A stretch of 64,000 nucleotides of DNA. Source: Chitinophaga nivalis (lineage in GTDB: Bacteria; Bacteroidota; Bacteroidia; Chitinophagales; Chitinophagaceae). The stretch is taken from the NCBI RefSeq assembly GCF_025989125.1, contig NZ_JAPDNR010000001.1, forward strand, positions 6,064,087 to 6,128,086, in the 5' to 3' direction. A model generated the notes under the pieces. The model had not been told where the DNA came from, searched no databases, and worked only from the letters and a program-made list of their open reading frames with translations. Made by a program: the position numbers and the translations under genes. This document shows positions 7,709 through 16,414 of the stretch, one piece after another (the stretch's first letter is position 1; the number at the start of each line of letters is the position of its first letter).

Positions 7709-9217
7709 CTACTTGTTGGCCATTGTAATAATCACGACCCTTCCTCCTTCTTCGCGTGACAGTAATAATTTTTTTCCATCCGTCAGTTCTACCATGGTAC
7801 CGATAGGTATTTCCTTGTCTTCCGTCAGGTCTTTCAGGGAAGTCAGCTTTTGATTCACCAGTACCCATTTGTTTTGATGGAAGGTGAAATAGCCGACCGG
7901 TATTTTTTGTGCTGCCGTAATTTTTTCATTACGGATGGTATTTCTGTTGACATGCCACTGGAACAGGTATTGGTTGTTATACACCATAAGCCGGTGATTT
8001 TCCGGCTTCCATACGGTTGGCTTAAACTCGTAATAGAGGTCCAGCACGGGCAATGTGCCTTTATGCGGCGTACCACAGAAAGGACATTTAGGCGTGTTGG
8101 TATTGTCGAACACATACCATTTCTGTTCGCAGGCGGCATTGCTGCAAGGCTGCATCAGGTCTGTGGTTTTCAGCAATGCCTGCTCCCACATTTCTGCCGG
8201 TGGCCGCTGGGCGGGCTGATGTAAACCGGTGATAAAAGCCTGCTGAAACAGTTCTTTCAGGTAAGGCCCTGTTATCGTATACGGTATTTTGGTAACGTCT
8301 GCCCACGGCAATTCCTTCGGATTTACCTGATTCAGTTTCGGCCTGTTGGAGGCATCCTGCGGATGTTCTACAAACAGCGCTCTTTCGCCCATAGACAGCA
8401 GGTCATCTTTCTCTGTGTCCAGGTCGTGTACCTTGCCGCCTTTCAGCGGATGGCGGTACAACAGGTACATGTAAATCATCACCGCCAGGGCATGCAGGTC
8501 GGTTAAGCGGCTGGGCAGCTTCCTGCTGGCATCTTTGATATCCAGGTGTTTGGTGGCCAGTACTTCCGGCGCAATGAAATCGGCCGTACCGATTACATCA
8601 GGCGGAAATAAGCCCGGTACTACCAGGCCATCGATATCGATAATGGTAGCCGACCGGCTCACCGGGTCTACCAATACGTTTTTGTACGACAGGTCAGAAT
8701 GCGCCAGTCCGGCCGCATGCAGGCGTTTTACGCCCCGGGCAATGTTCACGCATACCTGAAAATAACTGAGCCAGTTACCCAGCTCCGTTTCATCGAGGCG
8801 CAGGGCAAACTGTTTATTCCGGAATTTAGGAGAAGCAAACCACTTCCCTTCTTTCTCTTTTCCTCTGATCAGATCATTGGCCGCATAACCTTTCTTAAAA
8901 AAGAAATTCTGGTTGTAGCAAGGTACAATCAGGCCTACTTTCTTATCTGCTTCCACCATGTCGGTTGGCCAGCAATACAAATCCTTGTAATAGTTGCCGC
9001 CTTCCCGGTTAAAAAAGCTGTTATAATAATCTGTAACGATTTTTCTTAACCTTTCTCTCGAATTAAAGTCCTGTACATCGCGGTAGAAAGCCACCACATA
9101 GGATTTATCCGGGCTGAAATATACATCTTTCATCCCTCCCCGCATAGGTTCTCCATTATCCACGTATTGGTAGGATTTCCCTGCGTTGATGACAGAATTT
9201 ACCGTTTTTGTATTCAT
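7709..9217 (-). CDS. Protein kinase with C-terminal zinc ribbon, ter-associated
   Basis: This 502-residue protein has a eukaryote-like kinase fold in its first 330 residues. The catalytic loop reads HSDLSYKN (Asp 175, Asn 180) and the metal-binding segment IDIDG (about 194-197) replaces DFG. It is followed by a zinc ribbon, CSNAAC-x(12)-CPFCG, at about 358-380, and a C-terminal domain of unknown fold rich in beta strands. The glycine-rich loop is weak (NGEPMRGGMKDVYFS). Such kinases occur with PP2C phosphatases and TerY-type VWA proteins in ter gene clusters, where they are predicted to form a phosphorylation switch. It lies 49 bp after the PP2C gene. Confidence 0.85.
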   Translation of the reverse strand: MNTKTVNSVINAGKSYQYVDNGEPMRGGMKDVYFSPDKSYVVAFYRDVQDFNSRERLRKIVTDYYNSFFNREGGNYYKDLYCWPTDMVEADKKVGLIVPCYNQNFFFKKGYAANDLIRGKEKEGKWFASPKFRNKQFALRLDETELGNWLSYFQVCVNIARGVKRLHAAGLAHSDLSYKNVLVDPVSRSATIIDIDGLVVPGLFPPDVIGTADFIAPEVLATKHLDIKDASRKLPSRLTDLHALAVMIYMYLLYRHPLKGGKVHDLDTEKDDLLSMGERALFVEHPQDASNRPKLNQVNPKELPWADVTKIPYTITGPYLKELFQQAFITGLHQPAQRPPAEMWEQALLKTTDLMQPCSNAACEQKWYVFDNTNTPKCPFCGTPHKGTLPVLDLYYEFKPTVWKPENHRLMVYNNQYLFQWHVNRNTIRNEKITAAQKIPVGYFTFHQNKWVLVNQKLTSLKDLTEDKEIPIGTMVELTDGKKLLLSREEGGRVVIITMANK

Positions 9218-9266
9218 AAAGCGATCATTACCTCATTAATATTCCTTTTCCAGCGCCATCCGGTGT

Positions 9267-10676
9267 TTAGCTCACAATCATGAGTGTGCGGTCGTCGTGG
9301 TTACCCGGACTCCAGAAATCCATCCAGGCCGATAACTGCGCCGCCACTTCCGGTTTGCCGCTGTTCAGCTCCACGGTCACCTGGTCGTCGTTTTTACCAC
9401 CCAGGTCTGCCAGCAGTTCCTGCCAGGCAGTTATCTTTTCCAGGTTGGCTTCCACCACGAACTTCGGATCATAAATACCATCTGTCATTAACATCAGGTA
9501 AGCAAAATCAGGTACCAGCCTGAAACCGAAGCGGGTAGCGAATTTATCACTTTTAAAGATTTCCGGCATGGTAATAAAACGGGTACCACCGCCAAATTCG
9601 CCTACATCCAGCCAGTTCATCAGGGTAATTTCCGTAAGATCCTTGTTTAGCAGGCCTATCGGGCAGTCTCCTACGCCAAAAGTGAGGATGGCATAACCAA
9701 AGGGATATTTTTTCAGCAGCGCAAAGATAAGCGTTGCATGAAAATCCTTCACGGGTACTTCCAGTTTTGTGGCAAAATCTTCCAGTTTTTTATGGACAGA
9801 CAAGGCTGCCTTCCCCAGGTTCTCATAAACAAAGTGGGCCAGCTTCTTCTGCGTATCTGCGCCCGCACCCGCTGCATGCTCGCCTACCAGGGTATCAAAA
9901 TTCTCCCTGACTGCTGCCGTAAAATTTTGTTCAAAGTACTCCACAATGCCGGTACAGGCAATACGGGCGCCTTCGCGCGATAACCGGGCGCTGCCCGCAC
10001 CATCCGATACGGCCAGTACGCTCCAGCCGCTGTCGTCGAAGTGCTTAAAGGCAAAATCGTCGTCGCGGAAGGAGCCCACATTGGCATGCGAACGCCCTCT
10101 TTTGGAAGCGACTACAATCTGTTTTTCGCCCAATACGCCGGCTACGGCCACATTATCTTCTTTCCAGAAAGGGGCATTTTTATCGCTGTCGATATTTTTC
10201 CAAAGTGATTTCGGATTCGGATTAATGACCAGCGGGATTATTTTTTCGTGCAACGCCGCATCCGGCGCTTCACCGGCCAGCCGGAACTGCAATGTCACCT
10301 TTATATCTCCGCTTTTCACCGGCGTACCCTGGATGCTCTCTTTTTCATTATCATAGGTGAGGCCGTATGCTTCCAGCCCCGCTATATCTGAAAAAATAAA
10401 ATCTTTCCAGTTCAGCTTTATAAAATCCAGCTTTGCTTCATACACCTTACCTACCGTTGCGTTAGGAATGGAGACGGATTGTTGCTGAATATCTGCCAAT
10501 CTGTTTTTAAACTGCCATGTATCCATGAGTAGCTGTTGATTTTCCAATATTTGTTTTGCGGCCTGCATGATCGCTTCCTCCTTTACAAACGCCTCAAACA
10601 GTTGCTGCCTGTTGCTCGCCAGAGGAATATTCCGCACCGCAAAAAGTTTCTCAATATATGTTCTCTCTGTACTCAT
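9267..10676 (-). CDS. PP2C-type Ser/Thr protein phosphatase, ter-associated
   Basis: This 469-residue protein has an N-terminal region of about 200 residues without a clear family, then a PP2C domain. The PP2C domain starts near KRGRSHANVGSFRDDDFAF and contains LAVSDGAGSARLSREGA, the DGxG metal motif, and later LLMTDGIYD with a second metal Asp and DDQVTVELN. It probably removes phosphates placed by the kinase encoded next to it. Operon position between the TerY-like VWA protein with the zinc tail (11 bp upstream) and the kinase supports a kinase/phosphatase pair acting on VWA or TerD partners. No signal peptide is present, so it acts in the cytoplasm. Confidence 0.85.
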   Translation of the reverse strand: MSTERTYIEKLFAVRNIPLASNRQQLFEAFVKEEAIMQAAKQILENQQLLMDTWQFKNRLADIQQQSVSIPNATVGKVYEAKLDFIKLNWKDFIFSDIAGLEAYGLTYDNEKESIQGTPVKSGDIKVTLQFRLAGEAPDAALHEKIIPLVINPNPKSLWKNIDSDKNAPFWKEDNVAVAGVLGEKQIVVASKRGRSHANVGSFRDDDFAFKHFDDSGWSVLAVSDGAGSARLSREGARIACTGIVEYFEQNFTAAVRENFDTLVGEHAAGAGADTQKKLAHFVYENLGKAALSVHKKLEDFATKLEVPVKDFHATLIFALLKKYPFGYAILTFGVGDCPIGLLNKDLTEITLMNWLDVGEFGGGTRFITMPEIFKSDKFATRFGFRLVPDFAYLMLMTDGIYDPKFVVEANLEKITAWQELLADLGGKNDDQVTVELNSGKPEVAAQLSAWMDFWSPGNHDDRTLMIVS

Positions 10677-10687
10677 CTTACGGTCTT

Positions 10688-11743
10688 TTATCCCTGCGTT
10701 CTGTTGACATCAAATCCGCCTTCCCCGATCCCATAGGTACCTTTGTTGCCACACCACGGACAGGTACTGACCTTTTCTTCTCCGATACAATGTATCTGAC
10801 CGCAGCTGCACATGGCAAACGCAATCTGGTTGCCGCAGCAGGGGCAGGTAGGGTTACCAATCAGCTCATCACTGTTGATACGGGTAGGTCCCGCACTGTT
10901 ATCGGATAATTCATAATAGGCATTATCTACCTGAAAAGCGCCTACCAGCTTATACGACATGGTATTCAGATTCAGACCGTACAGCTCCGCATCTTTCACA
11001 GACCGGCGGTACTTCATCAGGTAAGGCCGCTGCATGTTCTGGCATTTTGCTACCAGTACCGCATAGTTGCTATCGGTGTATTGCTTTGGTGGCAATGGTT
11101 TAGACAGATCTATTTTAGACAGCGTATCGCCGTGATGTATTTTTGCCAGTTCAAAACCGGCGGCATTTTTTTCTACACTCTCACTACTGGTTTTGATAGA
11201 ATCCGTTACCCACTTGAAAAACTGCTTATAGGCAGCTGCATCGCTGTTCCGGAAATACATCACGTTTTCAGTCAGTTCCCGCAGTACGCCGGCATCGGCT
11301 TCGTCGCCGAAGGAAACGGCCACCATATTGGCGGTACGCTGCCAGCTCTGCTTCCACTCTGCAATAACGGCTTTGGTATCATCTGTAGGTACCCCATCAG
11401 TGAACAAAAATACGATTGGCTTCCAGTCGCCTTTTTGCTCGTAGGTGGTTTTTACCTGATTTTTCCGCAGCTCATACATCAGGTGTCCTAATCCTTTACT
11501 CAGCGAAGTACCGCCCCCGATAGGGAAACGCGGCGGATAGAAGGTGATGATTTCCTGTAATGGCACCAGCGTTTTGGCCTGGCCGGCAAATACGATGATC
11601 GAAATCCAGACGGTTTCAATGGCATAAGGATCGGCCTTTAATGCCTGAATGATCTGGGACAGCCCCTCTTCTACCTGCTGTATGGGCTCTCCGACCATGG
11701 ATTCGGAGACATCTATCAAAAAATAAATAGGGAGTCTTCTCAT
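10688..11743 (-). CDS. TerY-like VWA protein with C-terminal zinc-binding domain
   Basis: This 351-residue protein has an N-terminal von Willebrand A domain with the MIDAS motif DVSES (residues 11-15), the threonine in GGGTSLSKG, and the acidic FLFTDGVPTDD. The C-terminal third carries Cys pairs CPCC, CSC and CPWC, typical of the TerY-C metal-binding domain. VWA/TerY proteins are thought to assemble with TerD through metal ions. The start codon shares one base with the stop of the AIM24 gene (TAATG), so the two are translationally coupled. Compared with the two shorter VWA paralogues in this operon (212 residues), this copy has gained the zinc tail and is probably the link to the kinase and phosphatase, which follow directly. 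Confidence 0.88.
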   Translation of the reverse strand: MRRLPIYFLIDVSESMVGEPIQQVEEGLSQIIQALKADPYAIETVWISIIVFAGQAKTLVPLQEIITFYPPRFPIGGGTSLSKGLGHLMYELRKNQVKTTYEQKGDWKPIVFLFTDGVPTDDTKAVIAEWKQSWQRTANMVAVSFGDEADAGVLRELTENVMYFRNSDAAAYKQFFKWVTDSIKTSSESVEKNAAGFELAKIHHGDTLSKIDLSKPLPPKQYTDSNYAVLVAKCQNMQRPYLMKYRRSVKDAELYGLNLNTMSYKLVGAFQVDNAYYELSDNSAGPTRINSDELIGNPTCPCCGNQIAFAMCSCGQIHCIGEEKVSTCPWCGNKGTYGIGEGGFDVNRTQG

Positions 11744-12372
11744 TATCTGAAATTTACAGAAGTTAGGTATACGGTACCCGGGCCGGTGATTTTCAGCGTG
11801 GTAAGGCCTTCTCCACCCAGCAGGTTATTGCCGGAGAAATGAGAAGACATCCTGCTCTGCATGTCTGCATTCATGCAGATAAAACTTTTTTCATCCACAA
11901 ATACCGTTTGTCCCGGTTCCAGGTTCAGGGTGATCGGTGTACCAATGACATCCAGGAACACAGTACAGAAACCGGTGATTTTTTGCATAATCAGACCTGT
12001 TCCGCCGATTAAAGAAGTGATATTGAGTTTCACATCAATATCCACTTTATCCGAAGAACCTACATAGAAACCTGCGCGGCAGATGATACCACCGGAGATT
12101 TGTTTCAGGTTGACGGGCAACATGCCTACACGGCCTGCGATTACCAGTTTTTTGGGTGCGATATTCGTGTTGCACAGCTCCACCTGAAAGATACTTTCAC
12201 CGGTCAGCTTTCTTTTGAGCAGTCCGGCTACTCCCTTATCAAATACATTGATGTTGGAGGTAATACCTTCTTCATAATAGATCAGCGCTCCTTTTTCACA
12301 AAAGAACTTTTCCTGTTGGGCTAATTCTACCTGCAGGCATTTGAAGTCATGCCCGATAAGTTTAACGTTCAT
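11743..12372 (-). CDS. AIM24-family beta-sandwich protein
   Basis: This 209-residue protein is beta-rich with repeated Gly (CEKGALIYYEEGI, LVIAGRVGMLPVNL, FYVGSSDKVDIDV, GTGLIMQKITG) as in the AIM24/TIGR00266 family, whose members form a beta-sandwich and have no proven enzymatic role. The usual length is 210-250 residues, so it looks complete. It lies between the second TerY-like gene (11 bp upstream) and the zinc-tailed VWA gene (one-base overlap). AIM24-type proteins are known companions in ter clusters and may act as a scaffold. No signal or membrane segment is seen. Confidence 0.8.
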   Translation of the reverse strand: MNVKLIGHDFKCLQVELAQQEKFFCEKGALIYYEEGITSNINVFDKGVAGLLKRKLTGESIFQVELCNTNIAPKKLVIAGRVGMLPVNLKQISGGIICRAGFYVGSSDKVDIDVKLNITSLIGGTGLIMQKITGFCTVFLDVIGTPITLNLEPGQTVFVDEKSFICMNADMQSRMSSHFSGNNLLGGEGLTTLKITGPGTVYLTSVNFR

Positions 12373-12383
12373 TTTTCCGATTG

Positions 12384-13019
12384 TCAGATTACTAAATTCA
12401 CTTCCTGAGGCGGCGCCGGCAGGGTTACTTCCTCCGTTGTGCCCATGCTTTTGTTTCCTTGTTCTATGGTATCAGACACCCATTTGAAGAATTGTTTGAG
12501 GGTGGCGCTATCCGCGGTATCCAGGTGCACCACGGTATCTGTCAGCTCTTTCAGCATATCATTATCCGCCATTTTACCGGCTGCGCAACCTACGATGGCA
12601 GCGAAGTTGAGGCTTTTCACCCGGGGGATCATTTCGCGGTACAGCTGTACATCCGATGGTTTACCATCTGTAAAGAGAAAGAGCAAAGGCCGCCAGTCTC
12701 CTTTCTGGGTAGGCGTACCTTTGCGTACTTCGCTGTTTACTTTTGCGTAGAGCAACTCCAGGCCCATCCCCGTGTGGGTAGGACCGCTTTGCGGGCAGGT
12801 GATTTCCGGCAACTGAAAGCTCACCAGTTCGGTGAGGGGCATCAGTTCTTTCACTTCCCTGTCGAAAGTGATGATACTGAGCCACAGGGAATCCAGCGCC
12901 TGGGCGTCCATGCGGAGGGTATTGACCATTCCGCTCAAAGCATTGTTTAATGCCTGTATGGGTTCACCATACATGGAACCTGAGGTATCCAATAAAAAAT
13001 ATACCGGTAGTCTTCGCAT
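12384..13019 (-). CDS. TerY-like VWA-domain protein
   Basis: This 211-residue protein is almost wholly a VWA domain. The MIDAS motif is DTSGS (residues 11-15), with the later HTGMG Thr and FLFTDGKPSD completing the metal site. The ATG at 13019 is preferred because it gives the same MRRLPVYFL start as the two paralogues; a GTG one codon upstream is possible. It is 18 bp after the next VWA gene. Paired TerY proteins of slightly different sequence are common in ter clusters and may form mixed complexes with TerD. Confidence 0.87.
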   Translation of the reverse strand: MRRLPVYFLLDTSGSMYGEPIQALNNALSGMVNTLRMDAQALDSLWLSIITFDREVKELMPLTELVSFQLPEITCPQSGPTHTGMGLELLYAKVNSEVRKGTPTQKGDWRPLLFLFTDGKPSDVQLYREMIPRVKSLNFAAIVGCAAGKMADNDMLKELTDTVVHLDTADSATLKQFFKWVSDTIEQGNKSMGTTEEVTLPAPPQEVNLVI

Positions 13020-13037
13020 CACTAAATTTTAAAAACC

Positions 13038-13676
13038 TTAAACCACAATATTCAGTTCAGACGGCGGTGGTGGCAGTTCATTCAGGCCTACCACTTCTTT
13101 TCCGGAGTCTTCCACTTTGGTGGAGCTTACGCCGATGGAGGCGGTTACCCAGGCAAAGAATTTGGAAATACTCTGGCTGTCGGCTGTATCCAGGCTTACC
13201 ACATTTTCCGTGATTTGTTTCAGGATGGTGGTATCGGCGCCCGCACCGGCAGCACAGGCTACGGTGTAAGCCGTTTTACGTTTTTTGAATTCTGCCAGGC
13301 CACCCTGCCAGCTATCCGTAGGAATACCATCTGTCATGATAAACACGAGTGGTTTCCAGTCGCCTTTTTGTTCGGTAGTGGTTTTAGCCACTTCTCTGTC
13401 GATACAGTTGCTCACCAGCTGCAAAGCGTCTCCCAGTGCGGTGGTACCGGTAGCCCGGATATCTACCATCTGAAAGGAAGCCAGGTCGGTCAGGGGCACT
13501 GCCTGTCTGGCGGAGCTGTCGAAAGTAATGACGCTGATAAATGCCGTTTCAATTGCCTGTGGATTCTGACGCAGGGAGCTGATCATCACCTGTACGCCGT
13601 TCTTCACTGCTTCAATAGGCTCTCCGCTCATAGAGCCGGATGTATCCAACAAGAGGTATACGGGCAGTCTTCTCAT
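13038..13676 (-). CDS. TerY-like VWA-domain protein
   Basis: This 212-residue VWA protein starts MRRLPVYLLLDTSGSM, with the MIDAS Asp 11/Ser 13/Ser 15, the Thr in TGTTALGDAL and FIMTDGIPTDS. It ends with a Pro-rich NELPPPPSELNIVV tail, matched by LPAPPQEVNLVI in the neighbouring copy. That tail may be a shared docking peptide for another operon product. The stop of the upstream TerD gene is one base away, so the genes are tightly coupled. A cytoplasmic role in a TerD/VWA complex is inferred from the cluster. Confidence 0.88.
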   Translation of the reverse strand: MRRLPVYLLLDTSGSMSGEPIEAVKNGVQVMISSLRQNPQAIETAFISVITFDSSARQAVPLTDLASFQMVDIRATGTTALGDALQLVSNCIDREVAKTTTEQKGDWKPLVFIMTDGIPTDSWQGGLAEFKKRKTAYTVACAAGAGADTTILKQITENVVSLDTADSQSISKFFAWVTASIGVSSTKVEDSGKEVVGLNELPPPPSELNIVV

Positions 13677-13677
13677 A

Positions 13678-14292
13678 CTATAAATAATTTAAGGTAACGG
13701 TGTTAATGGTTTCTTCCAGTTTTCTGTCTCTGGTAGGCTCACCGATGGCATTGAATTTCCATTCGCCATTGCGTTTGTAGAATACACCCATTACCATGGA
13801 AACGCTGCCTGCAAAGCTGGCTTCGTTGGCAATATCGTATTTGGCAAATACTTCTGTTACGCGGGAAGGCGTTCCTTCGTATATGCGTATAGACGCAAAA
13901 GGAATGGTACCGAAATCATGACCACGGAAGCTGTTCAGCATAAATGCCACATAAGATACCGCCGGGTTGAGCCGGGAAAAATCAACAGTGATCACTTCAT
14001 TATCCAGTCCGTCATCACCCCCCATATCACCGGTCAGGTCATCTCCACTGTGACGGATGGCATTGTCTCTTGAAAACAATTGTCCGAAGTATACTACATC
14101 CACCAGTTTTTTGTTATCGTCGTACAGCGCGCAGCTACCGTCCAGGTCTACCGCTTCGGTGGATTTACCAAAGCCCAGTAATCCTTTTTTTACAATAGCG
14201 CCCCAGTTAATACCTACACAGATGTGTTGCAGTTTACTACCGTTGCTTTTCTCCAGGCTGATACGCTGGCCTTTCTGCAAATTAATTGCCAT
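13678..14292 (-). CDS. TerD-family protein (divergent, with insert)
   Basis: This 204-residue TerD-family protein starts MAINLQKGQRISL like its paralogues, but its first beta hairpin reads VGINWGAIVKKGLLGFG instead of the usual xGLGWD. It also has the longer acidic segment GDDLTGDMGGDDGLDNEV, which lines up with the calcium-binding loop of TerD. TerD domains bind calcium and are linked to tellurite, phage and envelope stress. This copy resembles the TerX/CABP-like branch more than TerD/TerE. It is 11 bp downstream of another TerD gene and one base before a VWA gene. Confidence 0.87.
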   Translation of the reverse strand: MAINLQKGQRISLEKSNGSKLQHICVGINWGAIVKKGLLGFGKSTEAVDLDGSCALYDDNKKLVDVVYFGQLFSRDNAIRHSGDDLTGDMGGDDGLDNEVITVDFSRLNPAVSYVAFMLNSFRGHDFGTIPFASIRIYEGTPSRVTEVFAKYDIANEASFAGSVSMVMGVFYKRNGEWKFNAIGEPTRDRKLEETINTVTLNYL

Positions 14293-14303
14293 ATCGTTGT
14301 TTA

Positions 14304-14858
14304 TTAATTGTATTTATTTAAATAATCCTGTAAGCCACCTTTCATGCCGATGCCTACTGCTTCAAATTTCCATTTGCCTTCGCGTTTGTACAGGCGGCCG
14401 AATTCCACAGCTGTTTCGATAGAGAAATCTTCTTCCAGTTCGTATTTCAGGATTTCCTGATTGGTTACCGGATCAAAAATGCGGATCACGGAATTTCTTA
14501 CCTGGCCGAAGTTTTGTCTTCTGCTTTCTGCATCGTGGATCGTTACCACCACACAGATCTCGGTGATCTCCGGTGTGATTTTCGTGAGGTCTATCTTGAT
14601 CTGTTCATCATCGCCATCGCCCACACCAGTCAGGTTATCGCCGGAATGTTCTACGGAACCATCGGGTGTAGCCAGGTTATTATAAAATACGAAGTGCTGA
14701 TCGGAAACAATCTTTTTATTCTCTCCCAATACAAACACAGAGGCATCCAGGTCAAATGCTGTACCGGTGCTGCTGCTGTTGGTATCCCAGCCCAGGCCAA
14801 TCGTGAATTTCGGGGCATCAATGCTTTCGCGCTGTCCTTTTTGAAGATTAATTGCCAT
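14304..14858 (-). CDS. TerD-family calcium-binding stress protein
   Basis: This 184-residue protein is a canonical single TerD domain: MAINLQKGQRESI, then TIGLGWDTN, FDLDASVFVLGEN, the acidic GDNLTGVGDGDDEQI calcium loop, and FGRLYKREGKWKFEAVG near the end. The start codon lies inside the end of the phosphoribosyltransferase gene (11-bp overlap), which implies coupled translation. It closely resembles the 17130-17705 product, from EFFIFYGN/QHFVFYNN through the C-terminus, so these two are the closest pair among the four TerD copies. Cytoplasmic, probably part of a membrane-associated Ter complex. Confidence 0.93.
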   Translation of the reverse strand: MAINLQKGQRESIDAPKFTIGLGWDTNSSSTGTAFDLDASVFVLGENKKIVSDQHFVFYNNLATPDGSVEHSGDNLTGVGDGDDEQIKIDLTKITPEITEICVVVTIHDAESRRQNFGQVRNSVIRIFDPVTNQEILKYELEEDFSIETAVEFGRLYKREGKWKFEAVGIGMKGGLQDYLNKYN

Positions 14859-15693
14859 GATGTATTAATTTATGGTTATTAATAAATAAGTATTCCCGGA
14901 TGTGTTCCAGGTTGTCTTTATAAAAGGCCATGGCATGATAATTATTGCCAATAGCCATATTATATAGCAGGTGTACAAAATCATTGGTTTGATTTTGCAG
15001 GAAGATGATACAGTCGGCCGGATCACTATGCAGGATGTATTTCACGATCCTCGTATTGATGGTAAAGTGGCCGCTTTTAATGATGGCATCCAGGTCGAAA
15101 ATGGATTTCACCTGATGATAGTTCAGGTGATTTTCGATGTCCGGTGGAATATCCATATTCGTCAGCTCCGCGAAATACAGCAATCCCAGGTCATTTTGCA
15201 GGCCGTAATCCTGTACCATTTTCAGGATCATTTTTTCATGGCTGCCGGTGATACGGATATCATCGAGGAACAGTAACGTTTTACCTGTCAGGAATTCCCG
15301 GTCTATATGAAAGGAATCGCCGCCGATCAGTTGCATCCGCTGCGCTGCCGTGAGTGCCCCGTAATCATCTTTATAGGTAATGGTGCGGTGCACCTTCGTT
15401 TCCTGTACCACCGGAAAGCCCTGTTCTACCAACCACCTGTTGAGCTGAAAAACGAAATGGTTTTTCATGGCAAAAGTAGCGGTAGGAATAAATGCATACG
15501 GGCTGGAGATGACCACCAGCTGATCAGACACAGGATGACGCGACAGGTATTGCCGGATGAACCCCCTGGCCAGTTCGGTGCCAAATTCGCGGGCCACGGC
15601 CTCATCTCCGAATTTAAAACGGCTGTAGGCATTGGGGTCAAACCCGAATGCTTCTGCACAGGTAATTTTATGTAAAGAATAAGTAAACTGCAT
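14848..15693 (-). CDS. ComF-like phosphoribosyltransferase of ter clusters
   Basis: This 281-residue protein contains the phosphoribosyltransferase PRPP loop LLFLDDIRITGSHE at about residues 139-152, preceded by a beta-rich region with VVISSPYAFIPTATFAMKN. It matches the ComF-like PRTase group described from ter gene clusters, where it is predicted to work with a HAD phosphatase and often an ATP-grasp enzyme to make or salvage a nucleotide-like molecule. Its start shares one base with the stop of the HAD gene (TAATG), and its end overlaps the next TerD gene by 11 bp. No ATP-grasp gene is present in this operon. The actual substrate is unknown. Confidence 0.82.
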   Translation of the reverse strand: MQFTYSLHKITCAEAFGFDPNAYSRFKFGDEAVAREFGTELARGFIRQYLSRHPVSDQLVVISSPYAFIPTATFAMKNHFVFQLNRWLVEQGFPVVQETKVHRTITYKDDYGALTAAQRMQLIGGDSFHIDREFLTGKTLLFLDDIRITGSHEKMILKMVQDYGLQNDLGLLYFAELTNMDIPPDIENHLNYHQVKSIFDLDAIIKSGHFTINTRIVKYILHSDPADCIIFLQNQTNDFVHLLYNMAIGNNYHAMAFYKDNLEHIREYLFINNHKLIHHGN

Positions 15694-16388
15694 TACCGGA
15701 CCACACTTAAAATGGAACTATGATTAGAATTGATTAACAGGCTATCTATTCCAACGGCGCTGGCGCCGGCTATGTCTGCCCTCGGGTTGTCCCCGATGTG
15801 AATCACTTCCTTTAAATTAATTCCTGCCCCTTTGCAACGTGCCACATTGTGCAGCATGTGCTGAAAAAACAACGGATTCGGCTTCGAAAGGCCCAGCTCA
15901 TCGGAGTACAGCTGGAAGTCGAAATAATCTGACAGTTTGATTTCCTTCAATACCTTTCTCAGTGTTCGTCCTTTAATGAAACCGGTATTACTCAATACAT
16001 TCACGGTGCATTCGCCGGTTGTTTTCAGCGTGGTTAATACAGGGATCGTTTCTTCGCTGTATACCAGCGGTAAGTGACTGAGCAGGAGTTGTTCCATCTG
16101 ATCGTACAACTGATGAATGTCGATGTCGTATACGATATCAGCATCTTCATTGATCCTACTGATGACCATCAGGTACATCTCTTCTGCATCTATATTTTTC
16201 CCGGTTCTTTCATTGATCGCGTTGCACATCAGATCTACCTGACGGAAAACAGCGGTCACTTCTTCCAGGCTTTTCTGCTGCCGGTTGAAGTGAATATAAA
16301 AAAAGTGTGCTCGTTCTTTTTTGAATGCGGGGTCAGACTTTATCAAGGTTAACCACAAATCAAAAGAGTAATGTTTGTAATCCATCAT
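15693..16388 (-). CDS. HAD-family phosphatase of ter clusters
   Basis: This 231-residue HAD hydrolase has motif I YSFDLWLTLIKS (nucleophile Asp 10, but Trp at 12 where many have Asp), motif II NVLSNTGF, and motif III/IV region KPNPLFF...IHIGDNPRADIAGA. The DxWxT motif I, with the second Asp replaced by Trp, is typical of the dehalogenase/DLWxTL-type HADs, and general acid function may come from elsewhere. It is the gene before the phosphoribosyltransferase with a one-base overlap, so the two probably act on the same metabolite. It lies 26 bp after a TerD gene. Cytoplasmic enzyme; substrate unknown. Confidence 0.85.
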   Translation of the reverse strand: MMDYKHYSFDLWLTLIKSDPAFKKERAHFFYIHFNRQQKSLEEVTAVFRQVDLMCNAINERTGKNIDAEEMYLMVISRINEDADIVYDIDIHQLYDQMEQLLLSHLPLVYSEETIPVLTTLKTTGECTVNVLSNTGFIKGRTLRKVLKEIKLSDYFDFQLYSDELGLSKPNPLFFQHMLHNVARCKGAGINLKEVIHIGDNPRADIAGASAVGIDSLLINSNHSSILSVVR

Positions 16389-16414
16389 GCTACAGTAGCT
16401 GATTTAAGCCATCA

